A stretch of 64,000 bases of DNA from Sphingomonadaceae bacterium (GCA_025359425.1 JANYGC010000102.1:1-64000); one strand, 5' to 3'. Shown: positions 1 through 11,047, counted from the first letter of the stretch. Notes: generated from the sequence alone by a model not told the origin. Translations and numbers: made by a program.

Positions 1-85
1 GGCTCAGGCTGAGCGGGGTTAGGATAAGCGGGGTTGGGGATGCGGAGCCAAACAACACCCGCTCATGCCGAGCCTGTCGAAGGCC
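1..85. repeat. Intergenic repeat, 'gagcctgtcgaagg' family
   Basis: Non-coding start of the window. It carries direct repeats of agcggggtt and, at 70-83, the sequence gagcctgtcgaagg. Closely related sequence in both orientations occurs at 7515-7646. This is a short palindromic intergenic repeat of the kind common in sphingomonads; only part of the copy may lie inside the window. Confidence 0.5.
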
Positions 86-229
86 GCGCGCAATGGATCC
101 GATTCGGCTCCGGCACCCCTTGACGAAAGCCCCATTCCCGCGCATCGGCGGCGCCGACAGCCTGATCTGCCGCATCCGCGAATAGAGGCGCGGGGCTCGC
201 AGGGGCGCCACATTCAGGAGACGACACGC

Positions 230-2905
<2,676 letters not shown>

Positions 2906-2956
2906 GCGGATTGCCGCTTTAGCCGCCTCCCCGCCGATCATTGCACGCGGCGCGGT

Positions 2957-3529
2957 CTAAGGCCCGGCAGGACCGCTTGACTGGGCAATCAGCAGCTTCT
3001 CTTTGACGATAGTCCGCGACATCGAGATAACGTGATCGACCCCCTCGATCGTGATCGCCAGCGTGCCCTGTTCGGTGATTGCGATGAAGCCCTTTTCCTT
3101 GAGGTACCAAAGATAGAACTCAAACAGCTCGTCCGAACAGCTCAGCATCTCGCGCACAAAATACTGGCCAACCCCGGCATCCTGCGCCTGCTCTCGTCTT
3201 CGCTGATAAAGAAACCGAAGGATTCGGGCATGGGCATCGGCATCGGAAATTGCCGACTCCTGTTCAGCCAGTTCTTCATCGACCGACGAAAATACAAACC
3301 CCGTGGCGCTGGCGTAAAGCTGATCGTACTCGGCCCGGTTAGCGGGATTCCGCAGCGCCTTATAGGCGTCGATCACTTCGGTCAGTTTCGCAACGTCGGC
3401 CGTATCGGCGTGATCAGGGTGGTACGTCTTCGCCAGCAAATGATAGGCGGTTTCCAGCGCCCTGGCGTTGCAATTTGGATCGGCCCGCAGCGTTTCGTAG
3501 TGATCAACAAACTGTTCGCCAGTAGCCAT
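2957..3529 (-). CDS. J-domain (DnaJ-like) protein
   Basis: A 190-aa protein with an N-terminal J domain. The HPD motif (H37-P38-D39), which stimulates Hsp70 ATPase activity, sits between the expected helices (ETAYHLLAKTYHPD, then a helix ending ANRAEYDQLY). There is no Gly/Phe region or zinc finger, so this is not DnaJ itself. The C-terminal half (about 95-190) has a winged-helix-like stretch (FYLWYLKEKGFIAITEQG) of unknown role. The ATG at 3529 gives MATGEQF; an in-frame start 11 codons upstream is less likely. The client is unknown; it presumably works with DnaK in the cytoplasm. Confidence 0.8.
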   Translation of the reverse strand: MATGEQFVDHYETLRADPNCNARALETAYHLLAKTYHPDHADTADVAKLTEVIDAYKALRNPANRAEYDQLYASATGFVFSSVDEELAEQESAISDADAHARILRFLYQRRREQAQDAGVGQYFVREMLSCSDELFEFYLWYLKEKGFIAITEQGTLAITIEGVDHVISMSRTIVKEKLLIAQSSGPAGP

Positions 3530-3704
3530 CTCAGGATTGCCTCGAACGGTGCCAGACCGCAATCCTATTGGGGGCGCGCGAAAAATCCAGTGCTAAGTCC
3601 GTCGGCCGCCCTTTGCGCGAGACTATCGGGCGCGTCAGCGACCCGGGCAGCGCGAGCAATTTTGGGGATTTCTCGATCTTGGTGATTGGGCGCGGCACCC
3701 GCAG

Positions 3705-3740
3705 CGCAAAAACCAGGGGCGGCCCTTGCGAGCCGCCCCT
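3705..3740 (-). terminator. Rho-independent terminator for the PEP-CTERM-like gene
   Basis: A perfect 9-bp stem (aggggcggc at 3715-3723, gccgcccct at 3732-3740) with an 8-nt loop. Read on the minus strand it is followed by GGTTTTTGCG. It lies 26 bp past the stop of the 3766-4668 gene. Confidence 0.75.
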
Positions 3741-3765
3741 TTCCCCCCGGAACTGGTGGAGTGCG

Positions 3766-4668
3766 TTAGGCCGCTTGCTTCCTGGCGAAGCGGCGGCGGG
3801 CGGCGATGCTCGCGGCGGCGGCGCCAAACAGCAGCAGCATCGGCGGGGCGGGGACGTCGGTCCCGCTCGAAGTGCTGGTCGAGCTGGTCGAGGTGCTGGT
3901 GTCGTTGCCGGTGCTGGTCGAAGTGCTGGTCGAGCTCGAAGTCGAGCCGCTCGACGAGGTCGACGAGCTGACATTGCCCGACGTCGAGCTGCTGGTCGAA
4001 GTGGAGACGTTGCCCGAGGTCGACGACGAGGTGCTGCTCGACGACGACACGTTGCCCGAAGTCGATGACGAGGACGATACGTTGCCCGAAGTGGACGACG
4101 ATACGTTGCCCGAAGTCGAGGTCGACCCGCCCGATGTCGAGGTCGAGGTCGAGCTGCCGCCGGTCGAAGTCGAACCGCCCGAAGTCGAGGTCGAGCTGCC
4201 ACCCGATCCACCCGACGAGCTCGAGGTCGAACCGTTGCTGGTCGAGGTGATCACGATGCTGCCGCTCGAACCGCCGCTGCTGCCGCCGAAAAACCCGCCG
4301 AAGAAGCCGCCGCCATAACCCATGCCGCCGCTGCCGCCGCCGACGATCACGGTCTGGCCGCCGCTGCCGCTTTCGGGCATCGGCTGCTGCGGCAGCATCG
4401 GGATCATCGCCATCTGCGGGGTCGCTGCGCAGCAAGTGGTGGTGCGGGTGACGACGCGCCTGATCTGGCGCACTTTGGGCCGGGCCGCGACCATGCGCTT
4501 GGCCTTGTGCTTTTTGACCACGTGTTTGATCGTGGGGGCGGGGCGCTTGTGCTTGACGTATTGCACGGTCGCCGCCGGGGCTTCGGCCACATGGACCGCG
4601 CCGCCGCCGAGCACCGCGCCGCCGGCCGCGAACGCTGCGAGTTTAACCAGTGCCATCCGTACCGACAT
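3766..4668 (-). CDS. Ser/Thr-rich protein with PEP-CTERM-like C-terminus
   Basis: A 300-aa exported protein with three parts. The N-terminus has a hydrophobic Ala/Gly segment (about 5-30) followed by a very basic Lys/Arg/His-rich stretch. The middle has a glycine-rich patch and then about 110 residues of almost pure Ser/Thr/Gly with recurrent TSGNVSSS units. The C-terminus reads VPAPPMLLLFGAAAASIAARRR, beginning at residue 272: a short Pro motif, a transmembrane helix and an Arg cluster. That is the tripartite layout of PEP-CTERM sorting signals, with VPAP in place of VPEP. Known proteins of this class are processed by an exosortase and are often surface or biofilm components; the role here is inference. 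The start at 4668 is chosen for a GAGAG upstream; ATG at 4656 is an alternative. No exosortase is in the window. Confidence 0.75.
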   Translation of the reverse strand: MSVRMALVKLAAFAAGGAVLGGGAVHVAEAPAATVQYVKHKRPAPTIKHVVKKHKAKRMVAARPKVRQIRRVVTRTTTCCAATPQMAMIPMLPQQPMPESGSGGQTVIVGGGSGGMGYGGGFFGGFFGGSSGGSSGSIVITSTSNGSTSSSSGGSGGSSTSTSGGSTSTGGSSTSTSTSGGSTSTSGNVSSSTSGNVSSSSSTSGNVSSSSSTSSSTSGNVSTSTSSSTSGNVSSSTSSSGSTSSSTSTSTSTGNDTSTSTSSTSTSSGTDVPAPPMLLLFGAAAASIAARRRFARKQAA

Positions 4669-4895
4669 ACCCGCTCTCTCTTCCACCCTGTTGGCGCGCA
4701 TTGACGGCAACCACGTGTCACCGGCGCAGAGCCATAACGCCAAAAGGCCAGAGGAAGGTTAAGCCGACAATCGCATTAACCGTGATTTCGCGGTCGCGCA
4801 TCGGGATTTGTGCAGTTTACATGCAGGCCGGAGGGGACCTGTCCCATCCTGGAACGGAACGGGCCGCTTGTGCGAAGGACTTTGCCGCGGTCCGG

Positions 4896-5936
4896 CTATT
4901 TTGCGCCCGAATCGTCGGGGGCGAACAGCCCGGCCTGGCTCCCGCCCGGTGGGGCCAGCCCGAGATGCTGCCAGCCGCCATCGTTGAGGCAGCGTCCGCG
5001 CGCGGTGCGGGCGATCAGGCCAAGCTGGATCAGGAACGGCTCGATCACATCCTCGACCGTATCGCGCGGTTCGCTAAGGCCAGCCGCGAGCGTCTCGACG
5101 CCCACCGGCCCGCCTTTGTAGATGTCGGCAATCATCGTCAGATAGCGCCGGTCCATCGCATCGAGCCCGAGCGCGTCGACCTCGAGCCGGGTCAGCGCAT
5201 CGTCCGCCAATGCGCGCGAAATCGCCACATCGCCCGCGACATGCGCGAAATCGCGCACCCGCCGCAACAACCGCCCGGCGACGCGGGGTGTCCCGCGCGC
5301 GCGCCGCGCAATCTCGCGCGCGCCGTCGGCCGCGATGCCCATCCCGAGCAATCCGGCGGCGCGGGTGATGACCTTCTCGAGCTCGGCCACCGAATAGAAA
5401 TTGAGCCGCACCGGGATCCCGAAACGGTCGCGCAAAGGCGTGGTCAGCAGGCCCGCCCGCGTGGTCGCGCCGATCAGGGTGAAGGCCGGCAAGTCGATCC
5501 GCACCGAGCGCGCCGAGGGTCCCTCACCGATAATCAGATCGAGCGCGCGGTCCTCCATCGCCGGGTAGAGCACCTCCTCGACCACCGGATTGAGCCGGTG
5601 AATCTCGTCGATAAACAGCACGTCGCCATGCTCGAGATTGGTCAGCAGCGCGGCCAGATCGCCGGTCTTGGCGATCACCGGGCCGGACGTAGCGCGGAAG
5701 CCCACCCCCAGCTCGCGCGCGACGATCTGCGCCAGCGTGGTCTTGCCCAGCCCCGGCGGACCATAAAACAGCACATGATCCATCGCCTCGCCGCGCGATT
5801 TGGCGGACTGGATGAACACCGCAAGGTTATCCTTCGCCGCCGCCTGCCCGACAAATTCGGCGAGCGTTTTCGGGCGCAACGCCGCGTCGGGGTCTTCGGG
5901 CTGGCGCTGGGGGGTGAGGATGGGGTTATCGGTCAA
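4896..5936 (-). CDS. ruvB: Holliday junction branch migration helicase RuvB
   Basis: AAA+ motor that, with RuvA, drives branch migration of Holliday junctions. It is 346 aa, the normal length. Walker [10 protein letters not shown] is at 59-67 and Walker B LFIDEIH at 107-113. The sensor motif GATTRAG and arginine-finger region LRDRFG follow, then the C-terminal winged helix with [15 protein letters not shown]. The start codon is TTG and overlaps the stop of the preceding gene by 4 nt (TTGA), so translation is probably coupled. It is the last gene of a minus-strand run ruvA-hicB-hicA-unknown-ruvB, an unusual interruption of ruvAB. Confidence 0.97.
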   Translation of the reverse strand: MTDNPILTPQRQPEDPDAALRPKTLAEFVGQAAAKDNLAVFIQSAKSRGEAMDHVLFYGPPGLGKTTLAQIVARELGVGFRATSGPVIAKTGDLAALLTNLEHGDVLFIDEIHRLNPVVEEVLYPAMEDRALDLIIGEGPSARSVRIDLPAFTLIGATTRAGLLTTPLRDRFGIPVRLNFYSVAELEKVITRAAGLLGMGIAADGAREIARRARGTPRVAGRLLRRVRDFAHVAGDVAISRALADDALTRLEVDALGLDAMDRRYLTMIADIYKGGPVGVETLAAGLSEPRDTVEDVIEPFLIQLGLIARTARGRCLNDGGWQHLGLAPPGGSQAGLFAPDDSGAK

Positions 5937-6427
5937 GTTGCACTGTTCAATAGATTGCCGACTTTAAGCAACGCCTTGATATTCTTATAGGTCTCAAGAG
6001 CGTGAGACCTTTTTGCATCAATGTCGGCAAGCGAATGAAAATCCATCCGGGGTCGGGTGCTATCGATGAAAATTTGAGCGCGATGCAAAAATTCAACTGA
6101 CCCTCTTGCTGTCGTAGAATCGAGCGTGCCTGCATCAGCAAGGCCAGCTTTCAAGCCATCCAAATAATGCGAAGGGATATCGACCGACATCAGTCCGCCT
6201 TCCCAGTCCTGCAAACTGGATTGTTCGACTACCTTGCGCGCATCTGCTTCGTAATCCTGATCTCGGATCAATTCAGTTAAGAACCCAATATGGGCTAAAA
6301 CAACTGCACGGACACATCGGCGCTTCCGCTTCTGCTGCGAATAACGGTCCCAAATGCCAAAGCCGCCTGCTGCGCTCGCGCCAATGAGACCAGAAACAAG
6401 ATCAGTCCAACCAATGACCTCACTCAC
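5933..6427 (-). CDS. Hypothetical protein, one N-terminal hydrophobic segment
   Basis: A 164-aa protein I do not recognise. Residues about 8-28 ([20 protein letters not shown]) could be a single membrane anchor, followed by a basic QQKRKRR stretch. The rest looks helical and soluble. Its start is a GTG overlapping the hicA stop by 4 nt, and its stop overlaps the ruvB start by 4 nt, so it is locked into the operon. Base composition is visibly richer in A/T than ruvA and ruvB on either side, which suggests it arrived with the HicBA pair. No function is assigned. Confidence 0.7.
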   Translation of the reverse strand: MSEVIGWTDLVSGLIGASAAGGFGIWDRYSQQKRKRRCVRAVVLAHIGFLTELIRDQDYEADARKVVEQSSLQDWEGGLMSVDIPSHYLDGLKAGLADAGTLDSTTARGSVEFLHRAQIFIDSTRPRMDFHSLADIDAKRSHALETYKNIKALLKVGNLLNSAT

Positions 6428-6642
6428 TTCACCGCCCCCAGAAACTCATCTTGCGTTACGCCCGTCTGCCGCAAAATCCCAGCCAGCGTGCCCAACTTAA
6501 TCTCGCGATGCAGTGGAACCACGGTGCCAGTGCCACCGCGCCGCAGCACGACATGGCTACCGCGCTGGCGCACTTGTGCGAAGCCCAGCCGCTCCAACGC
6601 CTTGATCACATCCGCGCCCGACAGGACGGGCAGCTTAGGCAT
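6424..6642 (-). CDS. hicA: HicA family toxin (mRNA interferase)
   Basis: A 72-aa protein with the HicA (YcfA-like) dsRBD-type fold: SGADVIKALERLGF, then RQRGSHVVLRR carrying the catalytic-type histidine H30, then VPLHREIKLGTLAGILRQ. HicA toxins cleave mRNA and are neutralised by HicB. The start overlaps the end of hicB by 8 nt, the typical coupling of a TA pair, although antitoxin-first order is less common for hic loci. The gene sits between ruvA and ruvB. Confidence 0.88.
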   Translation of the reverse strand: MPKLPVLSGADVIKALERLGFAQVRQRGSHVVLRRGGTGTVVPLHREIKLGTLAGILRQTGVTQDEFLGAVK

Positions 6643-6841
6643 GCACCGCCACGTCGAAACTCGTGATCACAGCGGCGCCGAGGAACTTCATCGGAAACTC
6701 TTCCAGATACAGCTCCACCGCCTCGCGCAGATTGGCGATCGCTTCTTCGATCGTGTCGCCCTGGCTGACGGTCCCGGTTTCGGGGTTGAGCCCGACGAAG
6801 CCGCCTTCTTCCGCTGGATTGAGGACTGCTGTTACCTGCAT
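6635..6841 (-). CDS. hicB: HicB family antitoxin (short form)
   Basis: A 68-aa protein with the partial RNase-H-like HicB fold: a beta strand MQVTAVLNP, then GGFVGLNPETGTVSQGDT, then the helix IEEAIANLREAVELYLEEF. It lacks the C-terminal HTH or ribbon-helix-helix found in longer HicB proteins, so autoregulation by DNA binding is not obvious. AAAGGAAAT lies upstream of the ATG. It starts 24 bp after the ruvA stop with no visible promoter or terminator between, so it is probably expressed from the ruvA transcript. Confidence 0.87.
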   Translation of the reverse strand: MQVTAVLNPAEEGGFVGLNPETGTVSQGDTIEEAIANLREAVELYLEEFPMKFLGAAVITSFDVAVHA

Positions 6842-6865
6842 CGGTATTTCCTTTCAAATGCCATA

Positions 6866-7465
6866 CTACCCCGCCGCCCTCTTCAGCGCCACCCGCACCA
6901 GCTCATTCAGCCCCGCGCCCTCGCCCAGCTCCTCGATCGCCCGCGCCACGGCCATCGTCGCGACTTGCGGCTTGAAGCCCAGGTTCTGCAGTGCCGAGAC
7001 TGCATCGGCGCTGGTCGAGCCGGCTGGAACCACCGCCAGCCCGCTCCCGCCCACGCCGACCATCCCGCCGGCCTTGTCCTTCAACTCGTTGACGATCCGC
7101 GCGGCCAGCTTGGGCCCGATGCCCTGCGCCCGCGCCACCATCGCCGCGTCTCCCGCAGCACAAGCCCGCGCCAGTTCTTCCACCGACAGCGCCGAGAGCA
7201 CCGCCAGCGCCATCTTGCTGCCGACCCCCTGCACGCCCGTCAGCAAGCGGAACCATGCGCGCTCCTCGCCGCTGGCGAAGCCGATCAGGCGCATGTCGTT
7301 TTCGGAGACCTGCAGTTCGGTGTGGAGCGTTACCGCGTCCCCCCGCGCGCCGAGCGCATCGAGCGTCTTGGCCGAGCAATGGACCAGATAGCCCACCCCG
7401 CCCACGTCGATCACCGCCCAATCGGGGCCGAAATCGTCGAACGTGCCGGTCAGCTTGGCGATCAT
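6866..7465 (-). CDS. ruvA: Holliday junction DNA helicase subunit RuvA
   Basis: The four-way-junction binding subunit that recruits RuvB. It is 199 aa from MIAKLTG, the normal length. It has an OB-fold domain I (about 1-62), tandem helix-hairpin-helix motifs (LTGVQGVGSKMALAVL and AQGIGPKLAARIVNELKDK), and a C-terminal domain III (about 150-199) that contacts RuvB. The frame continues 12 codons upstream but the canonical start is at 7465. It is the first gene of the minus-strand run ending in ruvB; ruvC lies separately 2 kb away. Confidence 0.96.
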   Translation of the reverse strand: MIAKLTGTFDDFGPDWAVIDVGGVGYLVHCSAKTLDALGARGDAVTLHTELQVSENDMRLIGFASGEERAWFRLLTGVQGVGSKMALAVLSALSVEELARACAAGDAAMVARAQGIGPKLAARIVNELKDKAGGMVGVGGSGLAVVPAGSTSADAVSALQNLGFKPQVATMAVARAIEELGEGAGLNELVRVALKRAAG

Positions 7466-7514
7466 GGTTTGTTCTATGGCACAGCGTCGAATCGGGGGCA
7501 ATCCCGACCAAACC

Positions 7515-7646
7515 TATCCCCGCTTATGCTGAGTGCTGAGCTTGTCGAAGTATCGAAGCACTGTCCTTGTTCCTCGTGCCTTGCGCGCAACCGAACGAAG
7601 AAAGGACAGCCCTTCGACAAGCTCAGGGTAGACGGGGTTGGGGATA
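7515..7646. repeat. Palindromic intergenic repeat (gcttgtcgaag / cttcgacaagc)
   Basis: A long imperfect inverted repeat. The outer arms are tatccccgcttatgctg against ggtagacggggttgggata-type sequence, the arms gctgagcttgtcgaag (7535-7550) and cttcgacaagctcag (7612-7626) pair well, and an inner ctgtcctt/aaggacag pair is present. It lies between the divergent ruvA and the mannosyltransferase gene and belongs to the same family as the sequence at 1-85. Confidence 0.75.
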
Positions 7647-7664
7647 GCCCGATTCACATTCCGA

Positions 7665-7684
7665 AGGATTCGATCTCGAATCCT
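7665..7684 (+). promoter_or_regulatory. Hairpin covering the ribosome-binding region of the mannosyltransferase gene
   Basis: A perfect 8-bp stem aggattcg / cgaatcct with a 4-nt loop ends 3 nt before the ATG at 7688. The only purine-rich Shine-Dalgarno-like stretch (gaagga) lies in its left arm, so the fold would mask it. Regulation is inference. Confidence 0.3.
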
Positions 7685-7687
7685 CCT

Positions 7688-9151
7688 ATGGAGGGCAAGA
7701 CCATCACACGCAGCGCCTGGCTGTGCATCGCGCTGGTGGTGCTGGCTGGGCTGGTCTCGCGCGCGCTCGCTTTCGCGCCGTTCGATATCAGCCATGCCGA
7801 CGAGATCATGCAGTTCCTCGAGCAAGGCAAGCGGCTTGCCACCGGGCACGGGATCGTGCCGTGGGAATACCGTTATGGCGCGCGGGGCGAGCTGATCCCG
7901 CAGCTGCTGGCGGTGCCGTTCTGGCTGGGGGCCAAGCTTGCGCCGGGGACGCTGGCGGGGATGCTGGCGGCGCGCTGGTTGTTCCTCGCCCTGACCCTGC
8001 TGGCACTTCCTGCGGCGTGGAAACTGGGGGGGCTGACCAGCCGGACGCATGCCCTCGCGGCACTGTTCGTGGCGGCGGTGTGGTACGAGAACGTGCTGTT
8101 TTCCACGCTGCTGCTGTCTGAAGTGCTGGGTGCCGCGCTGATCGCGATGGCCGCTGCGTTGCTGCTGGCTGACGCGCCCAGCCGCGCGGCTTTGCGCTGG
8201 GCGGGATTGCTGCTTGGGCTCGGCGTGTTGGTCCGGCTGCAATATGCGCCGTTCGCGGCGGTGCTGGTCCTCGCGCGGCTGCGGACCGACTGGCGGATGT
8301 GGGGACAAGTGCTGCTTGGCGGGCTCGGCGCGCTGGCGATCGGCGTGGTCAGCGACCTGATCGCCGGACAGGTTCCGCTGCGCTGGATCTGGGTCAACCT
8401 CAGCTACAACATGGGCCAAGGTCGCGCCGCGCGGTTTGGGGCATCGGGGCCGCTGGAATATCTCCGGCTGCTGCTGGTCCACCTTGGCCCGGCGGCACCG
8501 CTGATCATGGCAGGTGCGGTGTTGAGCCCCCCTCGCTACCGCCCGCTGGTGTTGGCGCTGCTGGTCAACCTGCTGTTCCACAGTCTGATCGCCCACAAGG
8601 AATACCGGTTCATCTGGCTGTCGACCTGGTCGATTGCCGTGCTGGCCGGAATCACCTCGATCAGCCTACTACAATGGCTTGCTGCGCGGCGCGGACAGAC
8701 CGTAACGCCGCTGATGCTGGCTGCGCTAGGTGTGCTGTGGCTGGCGGCAAGCTTTGCCGCGCAGGCCACATCGGGCGGCGCGCGGGTGCTGCGCGGCGGT
8801 GCGCCGATTCCCTTGGCAGCGAACGATGCGGCGGTGCGTAAGGAGACTTGCGGAATTGCCCTGCCCGACCAATGGCGCGCATACCTGGTGCCCGCACTGC
8901 TCGCGCGCGAAGTGCCTCTTTACGTCGCGCCCGCCTGGGTATTGGGGCAAGCGCAGCCGCTCCCCGCCGGGTTGGCCAACGCCGCCGATGTGCTGATCTT
9001 CCCGGCCAAGCCCCAAGGCGCAGAGAACTACCGCGAGCTCGCCTGCCGCGCCAATTCAGTGCTCAAAGCCTGCGTCTATGTCCGGCCGGGCGGCTGCCAG
9101 AACGATCCGAACTGGTCGTACCAGGCAGCGCTCCAGCGTGAGGACCTTTAG
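7688..9151 (+). CDS. GT22-like (Alg9/PIG-B type) mannosyltransferase, membrane protein
   Basis: A 487-aa polytopic membrane protein resembling family GT22 dolichol- or lipid-phosphate-mannose transferases. The luminal acidic motif HADE (36-39), followed by GHGIVPWEYRYGARGELIP, parallels the HPDE...TWEW...RS region. HKEYRF from H303 matches the signature HKExRF. About 9-11 hydrophobic segments run from residue 10 to about 370, and a soluble C-terminal domain follows. Substrate and acceptor are unknown; a lipid-linked sugar donor and a periplasmic glycan acceptor are likely by family. The frame is open 400 codons further upstream, but that part overlaps ruvA and hicBA antisense and reads like shadow sequence. 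ATG at 7688 begins a proper membrane N-terminus. No glycan cluster surrounds it. Confidence 0.75.
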   Translation: MEGKTITRSAWLCIALVVLAGLVSRALAFAPFDISHADEIMQFLEQGKRLATGHGIVPWEYRYGARGELIPQLLAVPFWLGAKLAPGTLAGMLAARWLFLALTLLALPAAWKLGGLTSRTHALAALFVAAVWYENVLFSTLLLSEVLGAALIAMAAALLLADAPSRAALRWAGLLLGLGVLVRLQYAPFAAVLVLARLRTDWRMWGQVLLGGLGALAIGVVSDLIAGQVPLRWIWVNLSYNMGQGRAARFGASGPLEYLRLLLVHLGPAAPLIMAGAVLSPPRYRPLVLALLVNLLFHSLIAHKEYRFIWLSTWSIAVLAGITSISLLQWLAARRGQTVTPLMLAALGVLWLAASFAAQATSGGARVLRGGAPIPLAANDAAVRKETCGIALPDQWRAYLVPALLAREVPLYVAPAWVLGQAQPLPAGLANAADVLIFPAKPQGAENYRELACRANSVLKACVYVRPGGCQNDPNWSYQAALQREDL

Positions 9152-9486
9152 AAGCCAGGTATCGTCATGTTCGCACCCAGCCTGCAGGCCACCGCCGCTG
9201 CGCCGACTTCCAGCATCGTCTTGCTGTCGCGCACCGAAGCCGCGACGCGGACCAGGTCGCCGAAGTTCATGCGGCTGTCGCTGCGATAGTATCGCGCGGC
9301 ATCGGCGAGCCGGTCGACCTGCCGCGTGGAAAGGTGGCCGCGCAGGAATTCTGCGGCACAGCTCGCCTGGTTGCGGTCGAGTCCGTAGCGCATCAGCGCA
9401 TCGGAAATCTGGTAACGACTGGCCATGCAGCCCGACAGCGCAAGGCTGGCCACGGCGGCGAGCGACAAGATCTTGAAACGCGGCAT
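9148..9486 (-). CDS. Small putative lipoprotein
   Basis: A 112-aa protein with a lipoprotein signal (MPRFKILSLAAVASLALSGC, acylated Cys about residue 20) after a good GGAGGG ribosome site. The mature part has a YGLDRNQASCAAEFLRGHLS segment and a Cys pair; a similar short repeat-like helix is seen in other sphingomonad lipoproteins of unknown function. Its stop overlaps the stop of the convergent mannosyltransferase gene by 4 nt. The role is unknown; it is probably attached to the inner or outer membrane on the periplasmic side. Confidence 0.75.
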   Translation of the reverse strand: MPRFKILSLAAVASLALSGCMASRYQISDALMRYGLDRNQASCAAEFLRGHLSTRQVDRLADAARYYRSDSRMNFGDLVRVAASVRDSKTMLEVGAAAVACRLGANMTIPGF

Positions 9487-9553
9487 AACAGGAACCCTCC
9501 GAAACATTTGTAGCGAGGTGTAACGGCCGGCGAATGAATGGCGGCTTGCTGGA

Positions 9554-10042
9554 CTAACGGCCCAGCCGGGCGAGCGTTCCTGAGAGGTGCGCGTGGGCGA
9601 TGGCGACTGCCAGCGCATCGGCAGCATCCGCCCCGGCGAGCTGGACCCCCGGGAGCAGCAGTTTGACCATCGTCTGGACCTGCGCCTTGTCCGCGCCGCC
9701 GGTGCCGACCACCGCTTTCTTGACCAGCCGCGCGGCATATTCCGCCACCGGCAGCCCGGCTTTGGCGAGCACCAGCAGGCACACCCCGCGCGCTTGCCCG
9801 AGCTTGAGTGTCGATTGCGCGTTGGAGTTGACGAACACCTCCTCGACCGCGCCGGTTTCGGGGCCATATTCGGCGATGACAGCTGCCAGCGCCGCATCGA
9901 TCGTCACCAGCCGCTGCGCCAGCGGCGCTTTGGGATCGGTCTTGACCTGCCCGTTGGCGACATGGCGCAGCCGGTTGCCGGTCTGCTCGATCACCCCCCA
10001 GCCGGTGCACGACAACGACGGATCGAGGCCGATTATGAGCAT
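9554..10042 (-). CDS. ruvC: Crossover junction endodeoxyribonuclease RuvC
   Basis: Resolves Holliday junctions after RuvAB branch migration. It is 162 aa with the RNase-H-like fold. Catalytic acidic residues are visible: D7 in [11 protein letters not shown]67/E68 in AVEEVF, and the C-terminal D cluster in [26 protein letters not shown] is the conserved DNA-contact segment. YebC lies upstream on the same strand with an inverted repeat between them; ruvA is downstream but separated by a divergent gene block. Confidence 0.96.
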   Translation of the reverse strand: MLIIGLDPSLSCTGWGVIEQTGNRLRHVANGQVKTDPKAPLAQRLVTIDAALAAVIAEYGPETGAVEEVFVNSNAQSTLKLGQARGVCLLVLAKAGLPVAEYAARLVKKAVVGTGGADKAQVQTMVKLLLPGVQLAGADAADALAVAIAHAHLSGTLARLGR

Positions 10043-10067
10043 GGATTGGCAGAAGAGAAAGGCTGGC

Positions 10068-10214
10068 GCTCGTAAAGGCGCAAAGGCGCAAACGGGTTGC
10101 GCGCTACGCGAAGCCCCTCGTCAATCTGAGTCTGCGGCAAGCCGAACGGCCGAACGGCAAAATGCCTGCGGCGCAAGTCACCGCATCTTTGCGCCTTTGC
10201 GCCTTTGCGAGAGC
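10068..10214. repeat. Inverted repeat of aaaggcgcaaaggcgcaaa
   Basis: Arms of about 25 bp at 10068-10092 (gctcgtaaaggcgcaaaggcgcaaa) and 10188-10214 are near-perfect inverses enclosing about 95 bp. The spacer contains two gccgaacgg units. It fills the gap between yebC and ruvC. Spurious frames across it read SRKGAKAQR and APLRLCE, translations commonly produced by this repeat type, so it is not coding. Confidence 0.75.
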
Positions 10215-10238
10215 CAAACAAAGCCCGGCAGCTGCCGA

Positions 10239-10982
10239 TCACCCCAAGGATTCCATCACGGCGTCGGAGATCTCGTAATTGCCCCAGACCATCTGGACGT
10301 CGTCGTCATCGTCGAGAATGTCGATCAGCTTGAGCAAGGTCACCGCATCCGATGCACTGACTTCCACCATGAGCCCGGGCTTCCACGCCAACTTGACCGC
10401 TGCGGCCTCGCCCAGCGACTTCTCCAGCTCGCGCGCGACCGGGTGGAGCACGTCGATGGCGGTCCAGATCGCGTGTCCGTCGGCATCGCTCTCGATATCG
10501 TCGGCGCCGGCTTCGATCGCGGCTTCGAGCACCGCGTCTTCATCGCCCGCGCCCGGCCCGTATTCGATCAGCCCAAGCCGCTCGAACCCGTGGCTGACCG
10601 CGCCGCTCGCGCCCAGATTGCCGCCGTTCTTGGAAAAAGCCGTGCGGACATTGGTGGCGGTGCGGTTGCGATTGTCGGTCAGCGCCTCGACGATCAGCGC
10701 GACCCCGCCCGGGCCGTAGCCCTCATAGCGAATTTCCTCGTAATTTTCAGCGTCGCCGCGCACGGCCTTGTCGATCGCGCGCTGGATGTTGTCCTTGGGC
10801 ACCGATTGCGCCTTGGCCGCGTTGACCGCCGCGCGCAGCCGCGGATTGAAATCCGGATCGGGCATGCCGAGCTTGGCCGCGACGGTGATTTCGCGGGAGA
10901 GCTTGGAAAAACTCGCCGCGCGCTTTTTATCCTGCGCACCCTTGCGGTGCATGATGTTCTTGAATTTGGAATGGCCGGCCAT
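10239..10982 (-). CDS. yebC: YebC/PmpR family regulator / translation factor
   Basis: A 247-aa protein, standard length, with the diagnostic N-terminus [18 protein letters not shown] and the later [21 protein letters not shown] segment. The family was described as a transcriptional regulator and more recently implicated in translating proline-rich stretches. Its position directly upstream of ruvC is the classic yebC-ruvC-ruvA-ruvB neighbourhood. The ATG at 10982 needs no adjustment. Confidence 0.94.
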   Translation of the reverse strand: MAGHSKFKNIMHRKGAQDKKRAASFSKLSREITVAAKLGMPDPDFNPRLRAAVNAAKAQSVPKDNIQRAIDKAVRGDAENYEEIRYEGYGPGGVALIVEALTDNRNRTATNVRTAFSKNGGNLGASGAVSHGFERLGLIEYGPGAGDEDAVLEAAIEAGADDIESDADGHAIWTAIDVLHPVARELEKSLGEAAAVKLAWKPGLMVEVSASDAVTLLKLIDILDDDDDVQMVWGNYEISDAVMESLG

Positions 10983-11047
10983 GTGCTCACGTCTTGCAGT
11001 CAGGGAACTTGAGCGAGGACCCTAGCCGAGACCGGCCATCCGGGCAA

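Noticed and set aside
3806..4318. Very acidic Glu/Asp/Val-repeat frame on the plus strand
   Set aside because: It is the reverse complement of the Ser/Thr repeat of the PEP-CTERM-like gene; codon periodicity follows the minus strand.
4650..5990. 446-codon plus-strand frame opposite ruvB
   Set aside because: Antisense of RuvB; no domain. It begins inside the PEP-CTERM gene.
6488..7687. N-terminal 400-codon extension of the mannosyltransferase frame
   Set aside because: It runs antisense to hicA, hicB and ruvA and crosses a palindromic repeat; the membrane-protein pattern begins only at 7688.
10033..10242. 69-codon frame with SRKGAKAQR
   Set aside because: A translation product of the inverted repeat that appears in many genomes; not a gene.
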